A stretch of DNA of 32,802 bases from RUG11198 sp964600615. GTDB lineage: Bacteria > Bacillota_I > Bacilli_A > RF39 > UBA660. The position numbers and the translations under genes are program-made. Below the pieces are notes generated by a model. It saw only the letters and a list, made by a program, of their open reading frames with translations. It did no database searches and was not told the DNA's origin. The stretch covers positions 1 to 32,802 of the forward strand of contig CAZRJK010000016.1 of the NCBI GenBank assembly GCA_964600615.1, written 5' to 3'. Of the stretch, positions 9,003 through 15,487 are shown in pieces. How positions within the stretch are numbered: the first letter of the stretch is position 1; every line of letters starts with the position of its first letter.

Positions 9003-10263
9003 TATTAAAGGAATAAATGAAGTAATATACTACAAAAAAATAGATAATGGATTAGAAGTATATCTATATACCAAAGATAATATATCAAATAATTATGTAA
9101 CATTTACTACAAAATTTGGTTCAATAAACAATAAATTTATACCAATAAATAAAAATAAGATGATTAATATTCCTAATGGAGTAGCACATTTTCTTGAACA
9201 TAAAGTATTTGCCCAAAAAGAAAATCCTCAACCAGAAGAATTTTTTGCTCAAAGTGGAGCATATTGCAACGCATACACCACCTTTAAAAATACTACATAT
9301 ATGTTTTCCGGACCAAACAACTTGAAAGAAAATATCAATTATCTATTAGATTTTGTTCAAAGTCCTTATTTCACTAAAGATAATGTTAAAAGTGAAAAAG
9401 GAATAATAAATCAAGAAATAAATATGTGCAATGACAATTTAACAGACGTTTTGTATGAACATATAAGACAAAACGCATTCAAAAACAATCCCTTTAAAAA
9501 TAGTATAATAGGAACAAAAAAAGACATAGCCAAAATAACACCTGAATTATTAAAAACTTGTTATGATACCTTCTATAATCCTGAAAACATGTTTTTAGTA
9601 GTAACAGGTAATTTTAATCCAAACGAAATAATAAAAGAAATAGAAGAAAATCAATCAAAAAAAGAATTTACTAAATTAGATAGTCTAAAATTAAAAGAAT
9701 ATAACGAAATAGATTCAGTAGTAAAAGAAAAAGAAATCATAAAAAAAGATACTAATATAGATAAATTCTCTTTTAATATTAAAATCCCTTTAAACAAAAA
9801 AATATCAAAGAAAAAATTTAACGTATACTTATTTATAATTTTTTCATTATTATTTGATGATACTTCAACATTTGATGAAAGATTAAAAAAAGAAGGTATA
9901 ATAACTAGCTCATTATATATAAATCTTTTAAATTGTGATACTCATACTTTAATATCATTAATAAACGAAACCAATCAACATAAAAAATTATTAAAAGAAA
10001 TTGAGCAAGAACTAAAAAATATAAAAATAAATGAAGAAGATTTAGAAAGAAAGAAGAAAGTACTAATAAGTAATGAAATATTTAGTTATGAAAATATAGA
10101 AATAATAAATGAAGCGATAATAGATAATATAATTTTTGATAATCATGTAGAAAGTAATATGATTGATCTAATAAAAAGCATAAATATAAAGGAATTAAAC
10201 AGTATAATAAAGAGTTTAAATTTAACAAATAAAACTATAGTAGTAGTAGAAAAAGATAATTGA
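8989..10263 (+). CDS. ymfH: M16 family zinc peptidase, YmfH family
   Basis: Protein of 424 residues. The ATG at 8989 overlaps the previous gene by 14 nt and is preceded by GGAGGG at 8975-8980, so the two are coupled. It carries the inverted zinc motif HxxEH (H67, E70, H71 in VAHFLEHKVF); the third ligand is probably E143 in NQEINM. Length matches the B. subtilis homologue (about 428). It is the catalytic partner of the 7734-9002 protein, a cytoplasmic peptidase. Annotation pipelines associate the pair with 5-aminopentanol modification of EF-P, but that role is not shown by the sequence. The -35 box of the next transcript (tRNA-Met) overlaps its TGA stop. Confidence 0.92.
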   Translation: MKKINIKGINEVIYYKKIDNGLEVYLYTKDNISNNYVTFTTKFGSINNKFIPINKNKMINIPNGVAHFLEHKVFAQKENPQPEEFFAQSGAYCNAYTTFKNTTYMFSGPNNLKENINYLLDFVQSPYFTKDNVKSEKGIINQEINMCNDNLTDVLYEHIRQNAFKNNPFKNSIIGTKKDIAKITPELLKTCYDTFYNPENMFLVVTGNFNPNEIIKEIEENQSKKEFTKLDSLKLKEYNEIDSVVKEKEIIKKDTNIDKFSFNIKIPLNKKISKKKFNVYLFIIFSLLFDDTSTFDERLKKEGIITSSLYINLLNCDTHTLISLINETNQHKKLLKEIEQELKNIKINEEDLERKKKVLISNEIFSYENIEIINEAIIDNIIFDNHVESNMIDLIKSINIKELNSIIKSLNLTNKTIVVVEKDN

Positions 10264-10288
10264 CATAAAATGCATATTGTGTTAAAAT
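10260..10288 (+). promoter_or_regulatory. SigA promoter of tRNA-Met
   Basis: A consensus -35 TTGACA (10260-10265), 17-bp spacer and TAAAAT (10283-10288). The -35 overlaps the ymfH stop codon. Confidence 0.85.
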
Positions 10289-10306
10289 TAATACGTTACT
10301 GTTTAA

Positions 10307-10383
10307 GGCGATGTAGCTCAGCTGGCTAGAGCGTCCGGTTCATACCCGGAAGGTCGAGGGTTCGATCCCCCCCGTCGCTACCA
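10307..10383 (+). tRNA. tRNA-Met(CAT), elongator
   Basis: A 77-nt cloverleaf with CCA encoded. Acceptor GGCGATG pairs with CGTCGCT (G1-U72 wobble). The anticodon arm is TCCGG-TTCATAC-CCGGA, anticodon CAT. There is no C1-A72 mismatch and no run of three G-C pairs in the anticodon stem, so it is not the initiator. The sequence closely follows B. subtilis elongator tRNA-Met. The T stem GAGGG/CCCCC has one A-C mismatch. Confidence 0.95.
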
Positions 10384-10391
10384 TGAGTATT

Positions 10392-10420
10392 AAAACTAAT
10401 CCAAAGTGATTAGTTTTTTA
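10392..10420 (+). terminator. Terminator of tRNA-Met
   Basis: A 10-bp stem AAAACTAATC/GATTAGTTTT (10392-10401 with 10408-10417) with a 6-nt loop runs into T residues. Confidence 0.85.
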
Positions 10421-10433
10421 TTAAAATTATATA

Positions 10434-10460
10434 TAATAAAAAAAGCGACTGTAAAGTCGT
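10434..10460 (-). terminator. Terminator of the minus-strand membrane protein gene
   Basis: Read on the minus strand, CGACT/AGTCG with a TTAC loop is followed by a T7 run (A run around 10438-10444 on +). It begins directly after the stop codon of the 10461-10886 gene. Confidence 0.65.
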
Positions 10461-10886
10461 CTATTTTTTTAATTTCTCTTTAATCTCGTTAGTATTTTTC
10501 CAAGTCATTACTCTAATTAGAGACAATTCATACATAACTCTGGCCATAAGATTTCCAAAAATAATAACGATTAAAAAGCTTACAAAACTACTACTAATAA
10601 GAGCAAAAGATCCTAAAGTAAGAAATAAAGCACAAAAAATATAAGCAATCTTTAATATAGTTTCAATTAGCATCTTATCAAATTTAAGAAAGCTCTTAAG
10701 CCAAGCAAGATATTTGTTTTTTTCTTCATTTTTATTATTTACAAAAATAAAATAAATAACGAAACATCCAATTAAAGATACAACAAAAGCTATAATAACC
10801 CAAATTAAACTACCAATTCCCTGATTAGCAGTAGAAGTTAAAGTAGAACCTAGATTATTACCACCATAATTATAATTGTAACCCAT
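10461..10886 (-). CDS. Hypothetical membrane protein
   Basis: Protein of 141 residues on the minus strand, the only recognised protein gene in that orientation. The N-terminus is polar and rich in Tyr, Asn and Gly. There are then about three membrane segments: around 27-49 (LIWVIIAFVVSLIGCFVIYF), 80-100 and 100-120. The C-terminal tail is short and basic. AAAGGAG lies 7-8 nt before the ATG, and an extended -10 TGATATAAT (10908-10916, minus) lies upstream. No family is recognised. It is divergent from the next gene, another small membrane protein, and the two promoters share one short intergenic region. Confidence 0.75.
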   Translation of the reverse strand: MGYNYNYGGNNLGSTLTSTANQGIGSLIWVIIAFVVSLIGCFVIYFIFVNNKNEEKNKYLAWLKSFLKFDKMLIETILKIAYIFCALFLTLGSFALISSSFVSFLIVIIFGNLMARVMYELSLIRVMTWKNTNEIKEKLKK

Positions 10887-10907
10887 AGTATTACTCCTTT
10901 CACACTA

Positions 10908-10916
10908 ATTATATCA
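10908..10916 (-). promoter_or_regulatory. Extended -10 promoter, minus strand
   Basis: TGATATAAT on the minus strand, 22 nt before the ATG of the 10461-10886 gene; the -35 is poor. Confidence 0.65.
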
Positions 10917-10949
10917 TAATAAAGGAAAAACTTCTACTAAATAATTAAC

Positions 10950-10978
10950 TTGCAAGAAAAAAATAAGTATGATATAAT
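10950..10978 (+). promoter_or_regulatory. Promoter of the 102-residue membrane protein gene
   Basis: TTGCAA (10950-10955), 17-bp spacer and TATAAT (10973-10978), with TG at 10970-10971 giving an extended -10. Confidence 0.8.
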
Positions 10979-10999
10979 TACAGCATAGTAGGTGATAAG

Positions 11000-11308
11000 A
11001 TGGATATGTTATTAGTAATATTAGTACTAGCTATAATAGCAGTAGCACTATATTTTAAAGATATTAAAAGTGAAATATATTTTATAGGAATACTTGACAT
11101 AGTATTTAGATTATTGCATAAATTTACTATTCTCCTAGATATAAAACCAGTAACAAAACTAATTCACAAATATATACCAAGTTCCCTAGAAGCAATAATA
11201 AATTATTATACATCTGGAATATTAAATACAGTAATAGTATGGATATTATTTATAATTTATTGCTATTTTATACATTATTTAATAAAATATTTATTTAAAA
11301 GAAAGTAA
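11000..11308 (+). CDS. Hypothetical small membrane protein
   Basis: Protein of 102 residues, ATG preceded by AGGTGAT. A hydrophobic N-terminal segment (MLLVILVLAIIAVALYF, about residues 3-19) and a C-terminal one (about 74-95) flank an amphipathic middle that may hold a further membrane-associated helix. The tail is basic (KYLFKRK). No family is recognised. It is a single-gene unit with its own promoter and terminator, just before cotE. A sporulation role would be only guilt by position. Confidence 0.7.
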   Translation: MDMLLVILVLAIIAVALYFKDIKSEIYFIGILDIVFRLLHKFTILLDIKPVTKLIHKYIPSSLEAIINYYTSGILNTVIVWILFIIYCYFIHYLIKYLFKRK

Positions 11309-11337
11309 ATGAATAATAATTTATTATTCATTTTTAT
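11307..11337 (+). terminator. Rho-independent terminator
   Basis: A 12-bp AT-rich perfect stem starting at AAATGAATAATA (11307-11318) and closing at 11322-11333, with a 3-nt loop, is followed by TTATTTT. It overlaps the stop codon of the 102-residue gene. Confidence 0.8.
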
Positions 11338-11348
11338 TTTATCTAAAA

Positions 11349-11356
11349 CATACATT
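11349..11356 (+). promoter_or_regulatory. SigE-like -10 element before cotE
   Basis: CATACATT matches the mother-cell SigE -10 consensus CATACAHT exactly and lies 21 nt before the cotE start. The -35 region (about 11330, CATTTTT) is a poor match. In B. subtilis cotE is SigE-dependent. Confidence 0.55.
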
Positions 11357-11376
11357 ACAGTAAAGGGGTGATAATA

Positions 11377-11913
11377 TTGTCAGTATTTAAAGAAATAGTT
11401 ACTAAAGCAATCATAGGAAAAGGAAAAAAGTATTACAAAAATACTTATACAATAGATACAGAATTTGAACCTACTACTGTCTTAGGATGTTGGGTAATAA
11501 ATCATAAATTTAAAGGTTCAGAAGTAGGAGAAAAAATAGTAGTAGATGGTAGTTTCGATGTAAATATATGGTATTCATATGACAATGATACTAAAACTAC
11601 TGTAATAACTAAAAAAATAAAATATTCTGAAGAAGCCAACGTAAGGCAAAGAGAAACAACAGATAGTACAACCAAAGATATTATCGTAAGAAGTCTAAAA
11701 CAACCAAATTGTATAAATGCCGAAATAAAAGAAAAAACAATATCAATCGAGATAGAAAAAGAAATAGGAATAGAAATAGTAGGAGATACTAAAATAAAAG
11801 TAGCAGTAGAAGAAACAGAAGAACCATGGGATAATTTAGATGATAACAGTTATAATGAAGAAATAGAAAAAGAAATAACTAATAATATTAAAGAAGATTA
11901 TTTAAAAAAATAA
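11377..11913 (+). CDS. cotE: Outer spore coat morphogenetic protein CotE
   Basis: Protein of 178 residues (B. subtilis CotE has 181). It directs assembly of the outer coat around the forespore. The start is the TTG at 11377: AGGGGTGA lies 5 nt upstream, and the resulting MSVFKEIVTKAIIGKGKK aligns residue for residue with the start of Bacillus CotE. The upstream GTG at 11368 lies within the ribosome binding site. Conserved segments include the leucine/glycine core LGCWVINHKFKG (about residues 38-49), VDGSFDVNIWYSYDNDTKT (about 58-76), QPNCINAEI and VGDTKIKVAVEETEEPWD, with an acidic C-terminal tail. It is preceded by a SigE-like -10 and followed by a terminator. Its presence is strong evidence for endospore formation. 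Confidence 0.95.
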   Translation: MSVFKEIVTKAIIGKGKKYYKNTYTIDTEFEPTTVLGCWVINHKFKGSEVGEKIVVDGSFDVNIWYSYDNDTKTTVITKKIKYSEEANVRQRETTDSTTKDIIVRSLKQPNCINAEIKEKTISIEIEKEIGIEIVGDTKIKVAVEETEEPWDNLDDNSYNEEIEKEITNNIKEDYLKK

Positions 11914-11925
11914 TAATCTTTTTTT
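11894..11925 (+). terminator. Terminator of cotE
   Basis: A 9-bp stem AAGATTATT/AATAATCTT (11894-11902 with 11912-11920) with five more T. It overlaps the end of cotE. Confidence 0.8.
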
Positions 11926-11969
11926 GTATAAAAAAATAATAAATGTAGACAATATTTATAGGTGATACT

Positions 11970-12421
11970 ATGAATAAAATAAAAAATTTAATTATACTAA
12001 TAATATTATTAATATCCTGTAGCTTAAATAATACTCCAACATCAAAAATAGAAGAATTAATGGGGAAATATCAATCATTAAATAAAGATATAGAAATAAA
12101 TTATAATTATCTAGGATTAGAAAATAATAAAAAAGAAATAAAAGAATTAATAAAAAAACAATATAAAAATATGACTTTTGAAATAAAAGAAGAAAAATAG
12201 GTGGTGATTACGCTACAGTAACTACCGAAATAGAAGTATTAAATTATAAAAATATTCTAAATAATTATACAAATGAAGAAGAAATAATAAATAATTTAAA
12301 AAAAGTAAAAGATACAATAGTTTATACAATAGAATTTACTCTAACAAAAAACAATAAAGGAAAATGGGAACTAGATGATTTAAATGAAGAGCAAAAAAAT
12401 AAATTATTAGGAATTTATTAA
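11970..12421 (+). pseudogene. Lipoprotein gene interrupted by a frameshift
   Basis: The first frame (11970-12200, 76 codons) begins with a lipoprotein signal: basic MNKIKN, a hydrophobic stretch, and LISC with the lipidated Cys at residue 17. It continues through KIEELMGKYQSLNKDIEINY to a TAG at 12198-12200. Reading on from 12197 in the -1 frame gives 74 more residues, starting IGGDYATVTTEIEVLNY and ending KNKLLGIY at a TAA (12419-12421). The joined 150-residue protein looks natural: an N-terminal helical part followed by a beta-rich domain. A missing A in the A5 run at 12193-12197 would explain the break. It may be a real pseudogene, a sequencing or assembly error, or a -1 recoding site. AGGTGATACT precedes the ATG. 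It lies between cotE and spoIIIAH. Confidence 0.7.
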
Positions 12422-12459
12422 ATTATTTATCATATATTTAATTAGAAAAGAGGAAATAT

Positions 12460-12951
12460 ATGATAAATAGAAAAAATTTATGGTTTTTAACATTATTTAG
12501 TTTAGTATTAGTACTAAGTATATACTACATCACAATGCCAAATGATTTATTACAAGCTTCCACATATAACCCTGAAAAAGAATTGAAAACTAATATAGAA
12601 GAAATAGACGCTATAGCAGCATTAAAAGTTGAAGATGAAGCTAAATCAAAAGAAAAAATAAACGAATTACAAAAGAAATTGACAGATAGTAATATAAAAA
12701 CAGAAGAAAAAAATAATGTCTATGAAGAAATAAAAACATTAAATAATAACAGCAGTTTAGAAAATACTATAGAAGAAAAAATAAAAAAAGAATATAATTG
12801 TGAAACATTTACTAAAATAGAAAACACTACAGTAAAAGTAATAGTAGACAAATGTGAAAACAGTAAAACTTTAGCAAACAATATAATGAGATTAGTACAA
12901 GAAAACTTCAAAGATAAAATGTATATTTCAGTACAATTTAAATCAAAATAA
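12460..12951 (+). CDS. spoIIIAH: Stage III sporulation protein AH-like, SpoIIIAH
   Basis: Protein of 163 residues. SpoIIIAH is a mother-cell membrane protein whose outer domain pairs with forespore SpoIIQ to build the channel between the two cells. The N-terminus matches the family: KNLWFLTLFSLVLVLSIYYI (about residues 5-24), a membrane helix followed by a variable linker. A Glu/Lys-rich helix (about 50-90) comes next, then the ring-building fold with VKVIVDKCENSKTLANNIM near the end. It is shorter than the B. subtilis protein (218) because the linker is short. Two cysteines (in EYNC and DKCEN) fall in the ring domain, where B. subtilis has none. AAGAGG precedes the ATG. No other spoIIIA genes are in the window, so it stands apart from that operon. 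A weak SigE-like CATATATT lies at 12431-12438. Confidence 0.85.
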   Translation: MINRKNLWFLTLFSLVLVLSIYYITMPNDLLQASTYNPEKELKTNIEEIDAIAALKVEDEAKSKEKINELQKKLTDSNIKTEEKNNVYEEIKTLNNNSSLENTIEEKIKKEYNCETFTKIENTTVKVIVDKCENSKTLANNIMRLVQENFKDKMYISVQFKSK

Positions 12952-12956
12952 TCCTC

Positions 12957-12984
12957 ACATAAAAAACCTCACTAACATAAAATA
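12957..12984 (+). promoter_or_regulatory. SigK-like promoter of gerE
   Basis: AC (12957-12958), exactly 17 bp, then CATAAAATA (12976-12984), which matches CATANNNTA. This is the B. subtilis late mother-cell SigK consensus with correct spacing. gerE is SigK-dependent in B. subtilis. Two TATAAT-like boxes (12983-12988 and 12992-12997) are a SigA alternative, but such boxes are common in AT-rich DNA. Confidence 0.6.
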
Positions 12985-13024
12985 TAATAAATATAATATC
13001 CACCCTTTGGGAAGTGAGGAATAT

Positions 13025-13231
13025 ATGAATAAAAAGATATTAACCAAAAGGGAAGAAGAAGTATTTTCTTTACTAGTTAAAAATAAATCAACAAAAGAAA
13101 TAGGAGCCGAATTAAAAATAAGTGAAAAAACAGTAAGAAATCACATATCAAACGCTATGCAAAAATTAGGAGTAAAAGGAAGAGCTCAAGCAGTAGTAGA
13201 ATTAATTAGATTAGGAAATATAACCTTATAA
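13025..13231 (+). CDS. gerE: Spore coat gene regulator GerE (LuxR-type HTH)
   Basis: Protein of 68 residues made almost entirely of a LuxR/FixJ-type DNA-binding domain. LTKREEEVFSLLVKNKSTKEI leads to the recognition region KISEKTVRNHISNAMQKLGV, almost identical to B. subtilis GerE (74 residues). GerE binds coat gene promoters late in the mother cell, activating some and repressing others, and damps sigK. I chose the ATG at 13025 because AGTGAGGA lies 4 nt upstream. A TTG at 13007 would give exactly 74 residues, as in B. subtilis, but has no ribosome binding site, so it is the less likely start. It has its own SigK-like promoter and terminator. gerM follows, and the two are also close in B. 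subtilis. Confidence 0.95.
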   Translation: MNKKILTKREEEVFSLLVKNKSTKEIGAELKISEKTVRNHISNAMQKLGVKGRAQAVVELIRLGNITL

Positions 13232-13254
13232 AAAGTCACAAAGTGACTTTTTTT
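13231..13254 (+). terminator. Terminator of gerE
   Basis: A 9-bp stem AAAAGTCAC/GTGACTTTT (13231-13239 with 13243-13251) with an AAA loop and T tail, directly after the gerE stop codon. Confidence 0.9.
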
Positions 13255-13296
13255 CATATAATACAATTTAAAACATAAATATTAGTAGGTGGTTAT

Positions 13297-14253
13297 ATGT
13301 TAAAAAAAATATCAATAAGAAAAATTATGGTATCATCTTTAGCTTTATTTGCTTTATTATTAATATATATAATGCCAGATAAACAAGAAAATAACTATTC
13401 ATTATCAAAAAATAATATAAATTATGTATATGACAACGCAAAAGAAGTAATATATACTCTAGATAAAAATAATCTAGTAGCAAGAGCAACAATAAAAGGA
13501 TATAACAATAATATAGAAGAAAAAATAAAAAATAATATTGAATCATTAATAATAGAAGGAAAGAACAGTAATCTTATTCCCAATGGTTTTAGACCAATTT
13601 TGCCATCAGGAACAGAAATACTGAATCTAGATCTAAAAGATAAAGTATTAACTATAAATTTCTCAAAAGAATTACTAGACATAAATAAAGAATACGAAGA
13701 AAAGATGATTGAATCAATAATTTATACTCTAACAAGTATTGAAGGAATAGAAAAAGTTATAATAAAAGTAGAAGGAAAAACGTTAGAAAAATTACCCCAA
13801 AGTGGAAAGATATTAAAAACAGTATTAGATAAAAACTATGGAATAAATAAAACATACGATATAGCATCTCCGTACAACATAGATACATATACAGTATATT
13901 ATGTAAGTAAATATAAAAATGAAGAATACTATGTACCAGTAACTAAATATGTTAATAACGAGAACAAAGACAAAATAAAAGTAATAATTGACGAATTATC
14001 TTCAAGTCCAACATACGAAAATAATCTAATGAGTTATGTAAATAAAGATATTAATTTAATAAATTATAAACTTGAAAACGAAATATTAACTTTAAATTTT
14101 GATAATTCACTTTATAGTAATAACACACAAATATTAGAAGAAGTAATTTATGCTATAAGTCTATCATTAAATGATAATTATAATATAAAAGAAATAGTAT
14201 TCAAAGTAAACAATAAAGAAATTTACAAAAAAAACACAAAAACTATTGAATAA
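13297..14253 (+). CDS. gerM: Spore germination/sporulation protein GerM
   Basis: Protein of 318 residues. The N-terminus holds a basic patch and one membrane helix (about residues 10-26), so the rest is exposed in the intermembrane space or outside. Two GerMN domains follow, each a small alpha/beta domain. The first (about 60-165) has LIPNGFRPILPSGTEILNLDL, LTINFSKELLD and IIYTLTSIEGIEKVIIKVEG. The second (about 200-310) repeats the plan with VIIDELSSSP, LTLNFDNSL and VIYAISLSLND. GerM is needed in B. subtilis sporulation and contributes to the SpoIIIAH-SpoIIQ channel. A lipobox is not evident here. AGGTGG precedes the ATG. CATATAAT (13255-13262) could serve as a SigE-like (one mismatch) or SigA -10. 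Confidence 0.88.
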   Translation: MLKKISIRKIMVSSLALFALLLIYIMPDKQENNYSLSKNNINYVYDNAKEVIYTLDKNNLVARATIKGYNNNIEEKIKNNIESLIIEGKNSNLIPNGFRPILPSGTEILNLDLKDKVLTINFSKELLDINKEYEEKMIESIIYTLTSIEGIEKVIIKVEGKTLEKLPQSGKILKTVLDKNYGINKTYDIASPYNIDTYTVYYVSKYKNEEYYVPVTKYVNNENKDKIKVIIDELSSSPTYENNLMSYVNKDINLINYKLENEILTLNFDNSLYSNNTQILEEVIYAISLSLNDNYNIKEIVFKVNNKEIYKKNTKTIE

Positions 14254-14274
14254 AAAGTAATATTGCTGTATAAT
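14246..14274 (+). promoter_or_regulatory. SigA promoter of tRNA-Arg
   Basis: TTGAAT (14246-14251), 17-bp spacer and TATAAT (14269-14274), 18 nt before the mature tRNA. The -35 overlaps the gerM stop codon region. Confidence 0.85.
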
Positions 14275-14291
14275 TTATCTAGTTGCGTTAT

Positions 14292-14368
14292 GTCTCCATA
14301 GCTCAGCTGGATAGAGCAATCGCCTTCTAAGCGATCGGTCTGGTGTTCGAATCACCATGGAGACGCCA
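14292..14368 (+). tRNA. tRNA-Arg(TCT)
   Basis: A 77-nt cloverleaf with encoded CCA. Acceptor GTCTCCA/TGGAGAC is fully paired. The anticodon arm is ATCGC-CTTCTAA-GCGAT, anticodon TCT, reading AGA/AGG. The T arm is TGGTG-TTCGAAT-CACCA, and the discriminator base is G. AGA is the main Arg codon in the surrounding genes. Confidence 0.96.
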
Positions 14369-14378
14369 CTAGATATAT

Positions 14379-14400
14379 AAACCCTAAAAAGGTTTTTTTT
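14379..14400 (+). terminator. Terminator of tRNA-Arg
   Basis: A short 5-bp stem AAACC/GGTTT (14379-14383 with 14391-14395) with a 7-nt loop and a long T run. Confidence 0.7.
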
Positions 14401-14434
14401 CTATAAAAATAGTTAACAATAAGTATACGCAGAT

Positions 14435-14463
14435 TTGACATAAGACATATAATATGATATACT
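14435..14463 (+). promoter_or_regulatory. Strong SigA promoter of the large noncoding RNA
   Basis: Consensus TTGACA (14435-14440), 17-bp spacer and TATACT (14458-14463), with TG at 14455-14456 making an extended -10. This is among the best promoters in the window; start is expected at about 14470. Confidence 0.88.
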
Positions 14464-14469
14464 TATGAA

Positions 14470-14930
14470 AGTGTGGTGCATTATTCTAGTCATTTACACT
14501 AAAGGAAGATAGGGCTAAAAATCTATCAATTGTCAAAGAAAGATACTTTGTATATTTGCTTTTTTCGCCCAGACTAGGGTGAATATACAATTTAAAGATT
14601 AAGGAACTTTATAATGGCATATAAATGGACTCCTTTTTCTACATCGTTCCAACAGATAAGACATGTCGTGAGTGAATATATGGGATATTTTGAAAATATA
14701 TTTGCAAAAGCGAATAAATTTAGTAAGTAAATGTTTGGGAAAACCTCTAGAATGTATATATTATAAGTATTGAAGTGCGGACCGAATGGCAATCGAGTAA
14801 TTAAGATGGCAACACTTAATTGCTTCCTTTAAATAGAAATAGCCGGTGGGTAACCTAAGGTAGGAAGTAGAGAAATTCAACTCGACCACAGCCGTAAAAT
14901 TAATTTATAATATACCATTAACTTAATATT
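14470..14930 (+). ncRNA. ole: Large structured RNA, probable OLE RNA
   Basis: About 460 nt without a convincing gene, driven by a strong promoter and ending just before a membrane protein gene that looks like OapA, the protein partner of OLE RNA. Base composition is richer in G and C than its surroundings. Many helices can be drawn: TTGTATATT/AATATACAA (14548-14556 with 14582-14590) enclosing CGCCC/GGGTG (14566-14570 with 14577-14581); GGAAC/GTTCC around 14603 and 14645; AATTAAG/CTTAATT (14799-14805 with 14815-14821); and a possible long-range closing helix TGTGGT/ACCACA (14472-14477 with 14885-14890). OLE RNAs are usually about 600 nt and bind membranes through OapA; this one is shorter. RNase P, tmRNA and SRP hallmarks were not found. 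The identity rests on context and size, not on remembered consensus. Both ends are approximate. Confidence 0.65.
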
Positions 14931-14945
14931 TAGGACTGTGATATA

Positions 14946-15452
14946 ATGAAAAAAGACAATTGGATCTTAAAAATATTTATACTCACGTTTATATTATCAT
15001 TTATATTTAGTGCGGCATCAAAATTAGCATCAAATATAAATGTTTTTATATTATTAGGAGTATTAATCATAATATTAATTATAGGTATAATATTTGATAT
15101 GATAGGAGTAGCTGTTTTAAGTTGTAACGAAGCAACCTTCCATGCCAAAGCAGCCAACAAAATGAAAGGTGCCAAAGAAGCAATAAGATTAATCAAAAAT
15201 TCCAACAAAACTAGTAGTATCTGCAATGATGTAATAGGGGATATATGTGGAATAATATCAGGAAGTATTGGTACAACACTAGTAATATTATTACTAAAAA
15301 ATAATGATATATATTTAATTCTAATAACAGCTATAATATCAGCATTAACTGTTGGAGGAAAAGCTATAGGCAAAAGAATAGCAGTTAAGAAAAGTGATGA
15401 AATAACTTTTGTTGTTGGAAAAATAATAAATAAATTTAATTTTAAAAAATAG
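14946..15452 (+). CDS. oapA: OLE-RNA-associated membrane protein OapA-like
   Basis: Protein of 168 residues with four predicted membrane segments (about residues 8-25, 31-57, 98-122 and 124-143). Between segments 2 and 3 is a basic, well-structured stretch, ATFHAKAANKMKGAKEAIRL, then SSICNDVIGDICGIISGS. This matches what I recall of OapA, the small membrane protein encoded directly downstream of OLE RNA. OapA binds OLE RNA and brings it to the membrane, and is linked to alcohol, cold and magnesium stress. The gene starts about 16 nt after the end of the RNA, with AGGA at 14932-14935, and has no separate promoter, so it is likely cotranscribed with the RNA. It ends in a terminator. The name is given from motif memory and position; homology was not computed. 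Confidence 0.75.
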   Translation: MKKDNWILKIFILTFILSFIFSAASKLASNINVFILLGVLIIILIIGIIFDMIGVAVLSCNEATFHAKAANKMKGAKEAIRLIKNSNKTSSICNDVIGDICGIISGSIGTTLVILLLKNNDIYLILITAIISALTVGGKAIGKRIAVKKSDEITFVVGKIINKFNFKK

Positions 15453-15472
15453 AGTGAGCAATCACTCTTTTA
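15451..15472 (+). terminator. Terminator of the ole-oapA unit
   Basis: A 7-bp perfect stem AGAGTGA/TCACTCT (15451-15457 with 15462-15468) with a GCAA loop and T tail, overlapping the oapA stop codon. Confidence 0.88.
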
Positions 15473-15487
15473 TTTATGCGCATTTTT

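Noticed and set aside
12193..12200. Programmed -1 frameshift site
   Set aside because: The run is GAAAAAT with only five A, not the efficient A AAA AAG heptamer, and no downstream stimulator hairpin is obvious. Indel or decay is simpler.
13007..13024. TTG start giving a 74-residue GerE, the exact B. subtilis length
   Set aside because: No Shine-Dalgarno precedes it, while AGTGAGGA is correctly placed for the ATG at 13025. Kept as a less likely alternative.
14470..14930. RNase P RNA, tmRNA, SRP RNA or 6S RNA
   Set aside because: The GAGGAAAGUC core of RNase P, a tRNA-like end and tag frame of tmRNA, and the SRP GGAAG/AGCAG loop pattern are missing, and the length is too great for 6S.
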